Source of the DNA: Winogradskyella ouciana
GTDB taxonomy: Bacteria > Bacteroidota > Bacteroidia > Flavobacteriales > Flavobacteriaceae
Assembly: GCF_009709615.1 (NCBI RefSeq)
Contig: NZ_WJYA01000003.1
Coordinates: forward strand, 124,001-188,000
Length of the DNA: 64,000 nucleotides
Direction: 5' to 3'
Shown here: positions 28,734 through 36,191 of the stretch, piece after piece
Position numbering within the stretch: position 1 is the stretch's first letter
Layout: the number at the start of each line of letters is the position of its first letter
Made by a program: the position numbers and the translations under genes
The notes under the pieces: generated by a model
What the model saw: only the letters and a program-made list of their open reading frames with translations
The model's database searches: none
Told to the model about the DNA's origin: nothing

Positions 28734-29465
28734 ATGACAAAACCAACAAAACAATGGTACGCCTCGTGGTTTAACACGCCTTACTACCATATTTTATACA
28801 AGGACAGGGATTATTCTGAAGCACAGCTTTTTATGGATAACCTCACCAACTATCTTAACATACCAGAAGGTGGTAAGATATTGGACTTGGCATGTGGCAA
28901 AGGCAGACACTCCATATACCTCAACGAATTAGGTTTTGATGTTACAGGAGTTGATCTCTCTGAGCAAAGCATAAAACACGCCCAGCAGTTTGAAAATGAC
29001 ACCTTAAGGTTTGATGTACATGATATGAGCAAACCGTATCCTGATACTTTTGATGCCGTTTTTAATCTCTTTACAAGCTTTGGGTATTTTGAAGATGAAA
29101 CCTGTAACCTCAAAACGATAAAATCCATAAAGGCAGAACTCAACGATTTTGGATTTGGAGTCATTGACTTTATGAACGTCAACTACGTGATGGATCAATT
29201 GGTTTCAGAAGATATAAAAACCGTTGAGGGTATTGACTTCCATCAAAATCGCAGTGTTAAGGATGGCTACATTGTAAAAGACATTAGTTTTGATGCTGAT
29301 GGTGAACACTATGAGTTTCAAGAGCGTGTAAAAGCCTTCACCTTAGAGGACTTTGAAGCTTTATTTGAAGAAGCCGGAGTATATTTGTTGGATGTTTTTG
29401 GTGATTACAAACTAAAAACCTACCATGCTCAAACCTCTGAACGGTTGATTATGATTTTTAAGTAA
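28734..29465 (+). CDS. Class I SAM-dependent methyltransferase
   Basis: 243 residues; starts with KQWYASWFNTPYYHILYKDR, a conserved N-terminus of a Bacteroidota methyltransferase group. SAM motif I is ILDLACGKGRHSIYL (near residue 50), followed by VTGVDLS. AVFNLFTSFGYF is the post-motif strand. Substrate unknown. It is followed immediately by the ZIP transporter gene (10-base gap), so these two and the DUF4268 gene probably form an operon. Confidence 0.85.
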   Translation: MTKPTKQWYASWFNTPYYHILYKDRDYSEAQLFMDNLTNYLNIPEGGKILDLACGKGRHSIYLNELGFDVTGVDLSEQSIKHAQQFENDTLRFDVHDMSKPYPDTFDAVFNLFTSFGYFEDETCNLKTIKSIKAELNDFGFGVIDFMNVNYVMDQLVSEDIKTVEGIDFHQNRSVKDGYIVKDISFDADGEHYEFQERVKAFTLEDFEALFEEAGVYLLDVFGDYKLKTYHAQTSERLIMIFK

Positions 29466-29475
29466 ATTGAATTCA

Positions 29476-30150
29476 ATGAATAAGTACCTCTTCCCTATTT
29501 ATGCTATAATTATTGGTGTGGTCATTGCTTTTATAACTAAAAAGCAAAAGTCCATTGGCACCAAACTATTATTATCTTTTAGTGGAGCATTTTTATTGGC
29601 ATTAACCCTTTTTGATTTATTGCCAGAGGTGTACCATCATCTCAACGCTAAACAAACAGGTCTATTTATAATGTGCGGTATTTTGCTTCAGATTATTTTG
29701 GAGTTCTTCTCAAAAGGTGCTGAGCATGGCCATGTACATATTCATAAGGATAACACGCAGTTTCCGTGGTTATTGTTTTTAAGTCTTTGTCTTCATAGTT
29801 TGTTGGAAGGTTTCCCAATCCATCAGCATAATGATATGGTCTATGGAATTTTAATTCATAAAATTCCGATTGCTGCGCTGATTAGTGCCTTTTTATTGCA
29901 GTCTAATTATAGTAAGTTACAGATTATAGGCTTCTTAGTGGTTTTTGCAATAATGACTCCTTTAGGCACCTATGTTTCTAACAATACCGATTTAGCCACA
30001 GGCTATTTAGATATTGTTAATGCCATAGTAATCGGTATCTTTTTGCATATTTCTACAACCATTTTGTTTGAAACCGGTGAAGGCCACAAGTTTAACCTCT
30101 CTAAACTGGTTGCGATTTGCTTGGGAGTATTGATTGCCTATTTTATTTAA
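29476..30150 (+). CDS. ZIP family divalent metal transporter
   Basis: 224 residues with about eight hydrophobic helices. The two ZIP metal-site motifs are present: HSLLEGFPIHQH (His-x3-Glu-Gly) and LIHKIPIAAL (His-Lys-x-Pro). A His-rich cytoplasmic loop (GAEHGHVHIHKD) lies between helices 3 and 4, as in many ZIPs. It imports Zn2+, Fe2+ or a similar ion across the inner membrane. I start at ATG 29476; an upstream in-frame TTG (29467) adds three residues but almost touches the previous stop. The next start lies 1 base after this stop. Confidence 0.88.
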   Translation: MNKYLFPIYAIIIGVVIAFITKKQKSIGTKLLLSFSGAFLLALTLFDLLPEVYHHLNAKQTGLFIMCGILLQIILEFFSKGAEHGHVHIHKDNTQFPWLLFLSLCLHSLLEGFPIHQHNDMVYGILIHKIPIAALISAFLLQSNYSKLQIIGFLVVFAIMTPLGTYVSNNTDLATGYLDIVNAIVIGIFLHISTTILFETGEGHKFNLSKLVAICLGVLIAYFI

Positions 30151-30151
30151 A

Positions 30152-30580
30152 ATGTTCAGTAAAGAAGAAAGCCGACAACTCCGCCAGGAATTCTGGACCA
30201 GTTTTGGAAAATCATTTCCAAGAAAATGGCTGTTGTACAATACCAAAACAAAAGGCCTATCCTTTAAATTTCATTTTGATACGAAGTCTGCATTAATTGC
30301 ATTGGACCTAGAAGATGATTTAGAAAACCGTATTAACTGCTGGGAAAAATTGAGAGCCTTAAAAGGCATCTTACAGTCTGAATACCTACCCAACGCCATT
30401 TATGAGGAAGACTACTATTTAGACAATGGCAAGGAAATCTCACGCATCTATGTCCCGTTAGACCAAAACGTATCCATTCACAACAAAAATACCTGGCAAG
30501 TAGTTATGGAATTCTTTAATGTAAACATGACCTTGTTTGAAGCTTTTTTTGAGGAGTATAAGGATATTATAAAGCCATAA
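30152..30580 (+). CDS. DUF4268 domain protein
   Basis: 142 residues. MFSKEESRQLRQEFWTSFGK, then PRKWLLYNTKTKGLSFKFHF, and a C-terminal EFFNVNMTLFEAFFEEYKDI match the DUF4268 family, common in Bacteroidota and related in fold to restriction-endonuclease-like proteins. Catalytic function is not established. I use ATG 30152 and not the upstream in-frame TTG (30134), which lies inside the ZIP gene. It is the last gene before the cassette array. Confidence 0.85.
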   Translation: MFSKEESRQLRQEFWTSFGKSFPRKWLLYNTKTKGLSFKFHFDTKSALIALDLEDDLENRINCWEKLRALKGILQSEYLPNAIYEEDYYLDNGKEISRIYVPLDQNVSIHNKNTWQVVMEFFNVNMTLFEAFFEEYKDIIKP

Positions 30581-30639
30581 GCACCTTATTTTAATATACA
30601 GGTATTTTGTATAAATAGTGATATTAAAACAATCTGAAC

Positions 30640-30758
30640 GTTATACAAAACACATGATAATACAATTTATTTCAGGTCTTTGTTAATGAGGGTTTTGAAA
30701 TAATTCTTATATTCGGTAACAGAAACGTATATACAGAGTTATATACGAGTTGTAAAAC
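30640..30758 (+). other. Left boundary of the cassette array (attI-like or decayed attC site)
   Basis: The array proper begins at 30749 with GTTGTAAAAC. Just before it is a perfect 8-base hairpin, CGTATATA (30726-30733) with TATATACG (30740-30747). Unlike all later sites, I cannot find a convincing left arm; GAACGTTATAC at about 30643 is the only candidate. The site is thus either a single-sided (attI-like) first site or a worn attC. No integrase gene is present upstream. Confidence 0.4.
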
Positions 30759-30782
30759 ATATAAAACCGACCGCGAAAACAA

Positions 30783-31184
30783 ATGAAAGTTTACGGAAAA
30801 TGTAAAAAATGTAAAACTGAAATTGGATATTCGACAAGTGCGAACACGAGAGTTGAATTTGCAATGCAAGATGGAGAAACCAAAACTCTGAATTGTAAAA
30901 ATTGCGGAATAAAAACGGAATTACACGTTGACGAATTATACACGAAAGAATCAAAAATTGCTCAAATTGGAGCGGGACTGATTTTTTTAATCGGAACACC
31001 ATTAATGTTCTTTTTTGTGAATCCAATATTTTCTGGAAGTCGAAATCATTATGTGATTTATGTTGTTGGCGGATTTTTACTCGTACCTGTTATTGCGTAC
31101 GGAATTATAAAAAAGCAAGACCAAACAAGAGTGAGTTCATTTAATCGAAGTAAACTGAAAGGTCGAATTCATAACATCGGATGA
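30783..31184 (+). CDS. Zinc-ribbon membrane protein (cassette 1 cargo)
   Basis: 133 residues. An N-terminal zinc ribbon (CKKCKTEIG ... CKNCGIKTEL: two CxxC knuckles) is followed by two transmembrane helices (about 60-80 and 88-107) and a short basic tail. I do not know the family. It starts 34 bases after the cassette's left junction and ends 9 bases before its attC-like site, so it fills the cassette as integron cargo usually does. Codon use is more biased to GGA and AAA than in flanking core genes. Confidence 0.7.
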   Translation: MKVYGKCKKCKTEIGYSTSANTRVEFAMQDGETKTLNCKNCGIKTELHVDELYTKESKIAQIGAGLIFLIGTPLMFFFVNPIFSGSRNHYVIYVVGGFLLVPVIAYGIIKKQDQTRVSSFNRSKLKGRIHNIG

Positions 31185-31193
31185 AAAAAATAC

Positions 31194-31331
31194 GTTTTAC
31201 AACAATGTATAACCGCAATTACGGCGGATTCGACTACGTCCGAATCCACTCGGAATTGCTAACGTCAGTGCTAAACCGAAAATTAACGCATATAAACCCG
31301 TAACTGACGGTTATACGAGACCGTTACCTGC
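31194..31331 (+). repeat. attC-like site 1
   Basis: Left box GTTTTACAAC (31194-31203), right box GTTACCTGC (31323-31331). The outer stem is GTATAACCG (after 3 bases, AAT) pairing with the complement CGGTTATAC (6 bases, GAGACC, before GTT). A second stem, GGATTCG...CGAATCC, sits in the centre. The 3-versus-6 spacer asymmetry recurs in sites 2-5. Confidence 0.75.
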
Positions 31332-31364
31332 AAGCACCGAAAATAAATATTAATCCTAAAAGAG

Positions 31365-31967
31365 ATGAAAGATAAAATCATCGAAAAATCAACTGAAATG
31401 TTCCTTGTACGAGGTTCAAAAGGATTGACAATGGATACGATTGCTTATGAAATGGGAATTTCTAAAAAAACCATCTATAAATATTTTAATACAAAAAGAG
31501 AACTTGTAAAGGCTGGTTCAGAATATTTATTTCATAGAATCACAAATGGTATTAATGAAATTATGGAATTGAATGAAAATCCCATTAGAGAAATGTATCT
31601 AATTAAAGATTTTGTTTTTAAAGTTTTAAAAAGTGAAAACACTTCACCATACCTTCAATTTCAAAAATATTTTCCAAAAATATATCAATCTTTAATAACT
31701 CGTCAATTTGCTGAAATGGATAAGTGCATTACCAAAAACTTAAAAAAAGGAATCAAGCAAGGATTGTATAGCAAAGAAATTAACATTAAACTAATAAGCC
31801 GTTTTTATTATATTGGAATAAATAACATTAAAGACAAATCAATATTTAACCCAAAAGATTTTACTGCTACCGAAATTAATAATGCTTATTTATACTTTTA
31901 TTTAAAAGGTATCTGTACTCAAAAAGGATTAGACCTATTAAACAATTATAAAAAATCGGAAAAATGA
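31365..31967 (+). CDS. TetR/AcrR family regulator (cassette 2 cargo)
   Basis: 200 residues. The N-terminal helix-turn-helix is clear: KSTEMFLVRGSKGLTMDTIA, MGISKKTIYKYFNTKRELV. The C-terminal part is the variable ligand-binding domain. It overlaps the next gene by four bases (ATGA), so the regulator and the thioesterase are translated together. In such pairs the regulator usually controls its own operon; no operator is obvious in the 42-base leader. A two-gene cassette with a regulator is unusual for integron arrays. Confidence 0.88.
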   Translation: MKDKIIEKSTEMFLVRGSKGLTMDTIAYEMGISKKTIYKYFNTKRELVKAGSEYLFHRITNGINEIMELNENPIREMYLIKDFVFKVLKSENTSPYLQFQKYFPKIYQSLITRQFAEMDKCITKNLKKGIKQGLYSKEINIKLISRFYYIGINNIKDKSIFNPKDFTATEINNAYLYFYLKGICTQKGLDLLNNYKKSEK

Positions 31968-32398
31968 TTCAGAAAAATATAGAATTTCTAAAAGAAACAA
32001 TTGAAGAAAAGATACCAATTCATAGATTTTTAGGCTTGAAATTATTGATTCTCGAAAAAGGATTTGTAAAAGTAAACGTTCCTTTTAGAGACGAAGTTGT
32101 TGGAGATATTAGAAGAAATAGATGGCACGGTGGAATTATTGCAACAATAATGGATTCTGTAGGAGGCATAGCAGGTGGAACTCACTTTACATCCTTTGAA
32201 GATAAGTTAGCTACAATTGATTTAAGAATAGATTATCTAAAAGGAGCAGAAGCATTACCAATAATTGTAGAAGGAAAAATCGTTAGATTAGGCAATAGAA
32301 TACTTGTAACTAAAATGAAAGCCTTCCAAAAAGATGAATTAATAGCAGAAGGAAAAGGGGTATATAATTTTATAAGAATTGATAATTCAGATAAATAG
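31964..32398 (+). CDS. Hotdog-fold thioesterase, PaaI type (cassette 2 cargo)
   Basis: 144 residues with the hotdog pattern: HRFLGLKLL, VPFRDEVVGD, then the catalytic-region motif RNRWHGGIIATIMDSVGG with the conserved His-Gly-Gly and Asp, and LATIDLRIDYLKGAE. Enzymes of this family hydrolyse acyl-CoA thioesters; the substrate cannot be told. It is cotranscribed with the TetR gene (ATGA overlap). Cytosolic. Confidence 0.88.
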   Translation: MIQKNIEFLKETIEEKIPIHRFLGLKLLILEKGFVKVNVPFRDEVVGDIRRNRWHGGIIATIMDSVGGIAGGTHFTSFEDKLATIDLRIDYLKGAEALPIIVEGKIVRLGNRILVTKMKAFQKDELIAEGKGVYNFIRIDNSDK

Positions 32399-32517
32399 TA
32401 AAATTAAAAACTATAGAGACTGTACCAATTAACCAATTGCAACTATTATAATCCGAATGAAATTAGAATCGTAAATATATCGGAGTAAAATAATAAAGAA
32501 TGGGATAGAAATTGCCA

Positions 32518-32717
32518 GCAGGTAACAACGTATATAGCTCATAGCTTGGTAGTTGCTTAAACGAAGTTAATGTATATTTGGAAAGTCGCCAAATTTTTAA
32601 ATTTGACGATTTCCAAGTAAAAAAAATAAATAGTAAAATTTAAAAATCTGGCTTGAGCTTAACCGAATAGTTATCGCTAATTCACACGCTACGAGCCATA
32701 TACAAAACCGTTGTGCG
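32518..32717 (+). repeat. attC-like site 2 (long)
   Basis: Left box GCAGGTAAC (32518-32526), right box GTTGTGCG (32710-32717). Outer stem GTATATAGCTC (after AAC) against GAGCCATATAC (6 bases, AAAACC, before GTT). It is 200 bases long and contains an inner palindrome (about 32578-32620) with TTGGAAA...TTTCCAA arms. The 119 bases between the thioesterase stop and the left box hold nothing recognised. Confidence 0.72.
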
Positions 32718-32723
32718 TCATTT

Positions 32724-32996
32724 ATGAAAACCATCATTCAAATATTAATTCTAACAATTATCATATTCGTAGTCATAACATTAGTGACTATGAAAATTGA
32801 AACACCATTTGACGGAAATGACACTTATGGTTTTCCTTTCACATTCCATATTAAATGGAGCGGAATGTGTTTTGAATGCCCAGAAAATCCAACTGAAACT
32901 TATTATGGGTATTTATTTATTGATTTCGTAATTGCTTTTTTAATTTCAATTGGAATTTGGAAATTATTAAGTAATCTAAAAAATAAAAAATCTTGA
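32724..32996 (+). CDS. Small two-helix membrane protein (cassette 3 cargo)
   Basis: 90 residues: an N-terminal hydrophobic helix (about 4-24), a loop containing WSGMCFECPENPTETYYGY with a CxxC pair, and a second helix (about 66-86). ATG lies only 14 bases after the cassette junction. Followed by a second small gene in the same cassette. Family not recognised; may be an inner-membrane protein with an extracytoplasmic Cys-containing loop. Confidence 0.65.
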   Translation: MKTIIQILILTIIIFVVITLVTMKIETPFDGNDTYGFPFTFHIKWSGMCFECPENPTETYYGYLFIDFVIAFLISIGIWKLLSNLKNKKS

Positions 32997-33001
32997 TTTT
33001 A

Positions 33002-33421
33002 ATGAAAAAATGGATTTTAATAATTGTTGGTATTGTCTTACTTGGAATAATCGGAATTGGAATTAAAATCAACTCGGATTTGAATGAACTTGTGGAAGTT
33101 TTTAACTCTGAACATTCTTTGGACGAACCGAATTTGATAATTCTTGCGGACTCAATTTCACCAAACAAAAAATATAAATATTACGAATATCAATTTGACA
33201 AAGGCGGATTAGGATATTCAAGAATTTTTTGGTCAGTAATAGAAAAAAAGGAAAATGACCTTGGAAAAGGACTAATTCCACAAGGATATAAAATAATTGG
33301 CTGGAACGAAAGTAACGAACTGATTTTAAGCGAATGGAATCCTACATCGGAATTAAAAAATGCATCTGAATTGAAAAACGGAACAATAATTAATGGAATG
33401 AAAATAAACATAGTGGAATAA
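33002..33421 (+). CDS. Membrane-anchored hypothetical protein (cassette 3 cargo)
   Basis: 139 residues starting MKKWILIIVGIVLLG: one N-terminal membrane helix (about 4-22), then a soluble domain with ISPNKKYKYYEYQFDKGG and YKIIGWNESNELILSEW. An in-frame TTG at 32993 overlaps the previous stop (TTGA) and would add three residues; ATG is preferred. It ends 7 bases before the attC-like site. Similar small anchored proteins are common in flavobacterial accessory regions; function unknown. Confidence 0.65.
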   Translation: MKKWILIIVGIVLLGIIGIGIKINSDLNELVEVFNSEHSLDEPNLIILADSISPNKKYKYYEYQFDKGGLGYSRIFWSVIEKKENDLGKGLIPQGYKIIGWNESNELILSEWNPTSELKNASELKNGTIINGMKINIVE

Positions 33422-33428
33422 AAACGAA

Positions 33429-33563
33429 CGCACAACAACGTGTATAATTCATTGCTAGTTATAGCCTACTTACGAAAGTCCTCGCGGACTTTCTATCTGT
33501 GATTTATTTGCTAACTTTAGTGCTGAAACACGCAACGAAATCATACACAAAACCGTTGGCAAA
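33429..33563 (+). repeat. attC-like site 3
   Basis: Left box CGCACAAC (33429-33436), right box GTTGGCAAA (33555-33563). Stem GTGTATAATTcaTTGC (3 bases, AAC, after the box) against GCAAcgaAATCATACAC (6 bases, AAAACC, before GTT). Inner hairpin GAAAGTCC-tcgc-GGACTTTC. Very similar to site 4. Confidence 0.78.
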
Positions 33564-33588
33564 CATTTAAGAAAACCCGAAACCCGAA

Positions 33589-34041
33589 TTGAAAAAAAGA
33601 CATTTAATAATAATTTCGATTTTACTAATTATACTTTCCTTTTGGTTCGGAATGAAAGTAGAACGTGAATTTGCAAGTTGGGACGAAATAGGAAAACCAG
33701 TATTTGAAAGGGAACAGATTTACTTTCCGAATAAAAAAAGCTCTCTGTACCTGAAAAGTAAAAATTGGGGATTAACGGCTGACCATAAAATTTCTGTGAT
33801 TTCTACAAAAAGAGAAATGGAATTTCAACCTGACTCAATATCTGAATATATTTTTCACGGATTTGGCGGAATTATATACAAAACAGAAAATGATACTCTG
33901 AAAATCTACTCAACTCAAAAACCGAAAATCCCACCGAAATTTGAATCAGAAATTAAAGTGGAAATAATAGAAATTAAGAATAATCCTGAATGGATTAAAC
34001 TGAATGAAAAAATAAAAAGCGAATACCGAAAATTTGAATAA
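33589..34041 (+). CDS. Membrane-anchored hypothetical protein (cassette 4 cargo)
   Basis: 150 residues. TTG start at 33589 is inferred because the sequence from there reads MKKRHLIIISILLIILSFW, a typical basic start plus membrane helix, and no ATG gives the helix. The rest is a soluble extracytoplasmic domain with many Lys and Glu. The gene fills the cassette: 34 bases of leader and 7 bases to the attC-like site. No family recognised. Confidence 0.6.
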   Translation: MKKRHLIIISILLIILSFWFGMKVEREFASWDEIGKPVFEREQIYFPNKKSSLYLKSKNWGLTADHKISVISTKREMEFQPDSISEYIFHGFGGIIYKTENDTLKIYSTQKPKIPPKFESEIKVEIIEIKNNPEWIKLNEKIKSEYRKFE

Positions 34042-34048
34042 AAAACGA

Positions 34049-34184
34049 TTTGCCAACAACGTGTATAATTCATTGCTAGTACTAGCCTACTTGGAAATTC
34101 CTTCGGAATTTCCTCTGGTTCGTTTTAGTTTACTAATTTAGTTGCTGAAACACGCAACTAATCATACACAAACACGTTACAAAC
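34049..34184 (+). repeat. attC-like site 4
   Basis: Left box TTTGCCAAC (34049-34057), right box GTTACAAAC (34176-34184). Stem GTGTATAATTcaTTGC against GCAACTAATCATACAC, spacers 3 (AAC) and 6 (AAACAC). Inner hairpin GGAAATTCC-ttcg-GGAATTTCC. The left box is the complement of the GTTGGCAAA that starts the same cassette. Confidence 0.8.
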
Positions 34185-34206
34185 AATTTAAACCAAACTT
34201 TACGAA

Positions 34207-34638
34207 ATGAAAAAACCTAAATTACTATTTGGAATCTTAATTGGATTTCTAATTTTATCTTGTTCATCCGATGATGATTCTAACAATACCAATCAGGACG
34301 ATTTGGTTGGAACTTGGAATCTTATATCAATCGAAAATCAAGGAATCGATAATATAGTTATCGACTGCCAAACCGAACAGAATATTATTTACAATTCAAA
34401 TAATTCAGGTACGGAAAAAGCACCAGAAGAAATCTCACAAACACCTTGCGAATTCAATACTGTTCCTTTCAGTTGGACAAGAAACGGAAACCAAGTAACT
34501 ATAACAGTCGACCAAGAGGGAACTTTCGTAAATGAGATATTATTGATAACTGAAAATAATTTGGAAATAGTAGTTACAGAAATGAACGGAACACCAGTTC
34601 CACAAAACGAACAAGAAATATTTAAATATGAGAAATAG
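34207..34638 (+). CDS. Lipocalin-like lipoprotein (cassette 5 cargo)
   Basis: 143 residues. Lipoprotein signal MKKPKLLFGILIGFLILSCS (Cys19), an Asp/Ser/Asn linker, then DDLVGTWNLISIE, the typical opening of the lipocalin-like domain of Bacteroidota lipoproteins, and a strand-rich remainder (RNGNQVTITVDQEG). Probably outer-membrane-anchored ligand or stress protein; no ligand predicted. It overlaps the following barrel gene by 11 bases, so the two are coupled. Confidence 0.8.
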   Translation: MKKPKLLFGILIGFLILSCSSDDDSNNTNQDDLVGTWNLISIENQGIDNIVIDCQTEQNIIYNSNNSGTEKAPEEISQTPCEFNTVPFSWTRNGNQVTITVDQEGTFVNEILLITENNLEIVVTEMNGTPVPQNEQEIFKYEK

Positions 34639-35233
34639 AATTGCATTATTTATTGTGTTCATCATCTGTTTTACTTCAAGTTATTCGCAAACTAAATTTG
34701 GTGCTACACTTGGGTTGAATACCTCACGGTTTACAGACGGATTTAAAACTGTAAATGGTTCTTACTTTAATTTCTCATCGACAGGTTTAAGTATAGGTGC
34801 ATTTGCCGAATTTGAAATTAGCGAAAAGATTAAGTTTTACCCAAAAATAATCTATAATCAAATTGGCGACCGAGAAAAAGATTTTGGAAACGTAGAAGAA
34901 CGTGGACTTGACATCAGTACAATTGATTACAAATTGGATTATCTGTCAATTCCTTTAAACTTTAGATTTTTTAGTAAACCATATTTAACCGTTGGACCAC
35001 AAATTGGAATCTTACTATCAGAAAAAGCAGAGAGTTTGGATTTAGGCGATGTAAAAACAAGCGTTGATTTTGGTGGTAATTTTGGAATTGGCTATCCAAT
35101 TCAAGATTTTAGAATTGAGCTAACATTTTATCAAGGATTTAGCACATTACTCGAAATTGAACGTGAATTTAATGACGACATTGGCACTCGAAATACCTAT
35201 GTGAATTTCAGTGTTGGATATATAATAAAATAA
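34628..35233 (+). CDS. Outer-membrane beta-barrel protein, PorT-like (cassette 5 cargo)
   Basis: 201 residues. A Sec signal (about 1-20, ending SYSQ) precedes the PorT/OMP_b-brl_2 pattern: KFGATLGLNTSRF, SIGAFAEFEI, FYPKIIYNQIGD, LDYLSIPLNFRFF, GPQIGILLS, FGGNFGIGY, and a final aromatic strand NFSVGYIIK. Eight or so amphipathic strands are likely. Coupled to the lipoprotein gene (11-base overlap); together they may form an outer-membrane pair. Confidence 0.85.
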   Translation: MRNRIALFIVFIICFTSSYSQTKFGATLGLNTSRFTDGFKTVNGSYFNFSSTGLSIGAFAEFEISEKIKFYPKIIYNQIGDREKDFGNVEERGLDISTIDYKLDYLSIPLNFRFFSKPYLTVGPQIGILLSEKAESLDLGDVKTSVDFGGNFGIGYPIQDFRIELTFYQGFSTLLEIEREFNDDIGTRNTYVNFSVGYIIK

Positions 35234-35238
35234 AAACT

Positions 35239-35380
35239 GTTTGTAACAACGGCTATAGTTCATTACGGCTGAAATTCCTAATCGGAATTTCAAGCCTTTT
35301 TGCTAGTTTTATGGTTACGGCGGAATGATACTCGCGTACCATTCCGTAACGAAACCATAGCCAAAACCGTTAACCGCAAT
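35239..35380 (+). repeat. attC-like site 5
   Basis: Left box GTTTGTAAC (35239-35247), right box GTTAACCGCAAT (35369-35380). Stem GGCTATAGTTcaTTACGG against CCGTAACgaAACCATAGCC, spacers 3 (AAC) and 6 (AAAACC). Inner hairpins GAAATTCC/GGAATTTC and CGGAATG/CATTCCG. The last three bases of the right box lie in the arm of the following noncoding cassette. Confidence 0.75.
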
Positions 35381-35508
35381 AACCTCAACCTCAGCATTTT
35401 GAAAAATCACCGAATGTTTTCGTTGGGATTTTCAAAATGCTGAGGCGTCGGATACGTGTTACGAAACTCATTGCATTCCGTTTCACCATAACACTAATTG
35501 CGGTTAAC
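35369..35508 (+). other. Noncoding cassette 6 with a 19-base palindrome
   Basis: From GTTAACCGCAAT (35369) to ATTGCGGTTAAC (35497-35508) the unit is only 140 bases and holds no ORF. Its centre is a near-perfect palindrome: arm 35389-35408 pairs with arm 35427-35445 with a single extra T, making a stem of about 19 bases. It could encode a structured RNA or be an empty cassette. No proper attC-like site follows it; see the findings. Confidence 0.55.
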
Positions 35509-35538
35509 GAATGGCGTGTAACTAAAAAATAGCCCGAG

Positions 35539-35555
35539 CACCAACTCTGTTGGTG
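35539..35555 (+). other. Hairpin CACCAAC-tct-GTTGGTG in the leader of the 35572 gene
   Basis: A 7-base perfect stem with a 3-base loop, 16 bases before the ATG at 35572. It would sit in the mRNA leader and could affect translation, or it is a remnant of a site core. Confidence 0.45.
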
Positions 35556-35571
35556 ACTAAATATCTTTAAT

Positions 35572-36039
35572 ATGTTTGAAAACATAAATGAACTTATTGA
35601 GTTAAACCTTACCAAAATATCTGAATCACCAAACCGCTTGATTTTTATGTATGAATTAGTGGACTTAAAAAACAATGACCTTAATGATTTTAACAAAATG
35701 AATAAACTTGCAAAAGCAATGCAAGACAGAGGTTTAGTTGATTTTATAAATGAGCGTCTTGATTTAAAAGAACATGGATATGAGGTATATAAAAGTGGTG
35801 GTTGGATTAAGTTCAATAATTTACAATCTGAAATTGAAAAATCAGAAATCGAAAGAACTAAATACAAAGGTGATTTAGAATTAAAGATAAAAGTGCTACA
35901 ACGTGACAGTCTTGAATACCAACAGACAATTAGAAATCTTGAAGAGAACCTCAAAATTTCAAGTTTGCTAAAAAATTGGTGGTATCTCATCGCAGCTTCG
36001 ATAGCACTTGGTACAGCCATAGGAGCATATCTATTTTAA
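35572..36039 (+). CDS. Coiled-coil protein with C-terminal membrane anchor (cassette 7 cargo)
   Basis: 155 residues. The first 90 form a soluble helical domain (MFENINELIELNLTKISE...), followed by a predicted coiled coil of about 45 residues rich in Glu, Lys and Gln, and a single terminal membrane helix (WWYLIAASIALGTAIGAYLF). Tail-anchored, facing the cytoplasm. I do not recognise the family; the layout is seen in some phage-defence and stress proteins, but that is not evidence for this one. Confidence 0.65.
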   Translation: MFENINELIELNLTKISESPNRLIFMYELVDLKNNDLNDFNKMNKLAKAMQDRGLVDFINERLDLKEHGYEVYKSGGWIKFNNLQSEIEKSEIERTKYKGDLELKIKVLQRDSLEYQQTIRNLEENLKISSLLKNWWYLIAASIALGTAIGAYLF

Positions 36040-36191
36040 AGATTATAATATAACAAGACGATATACCAATCCACGAAAATATCGTTTTGCAGTAGTCGTT
36101 CAACTTATCAAGTTTCTTTATTGTTTTTGATTTTATTTTTACTTTCATAATCATTAACTTTACAATCATAGTGCAGTGCGTGCTAATTACT

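Noticed and set aside
35391..36020. A 209 aa minus-strand ORF opposite the coiled-coil gene
   Set aside because: It runs through the noncoding cassette 6 and the boundary of cassette 7 and is antisense to a better ORF at 35572; the composition is Ser/Phe-rich as expected of an antisense shadow.
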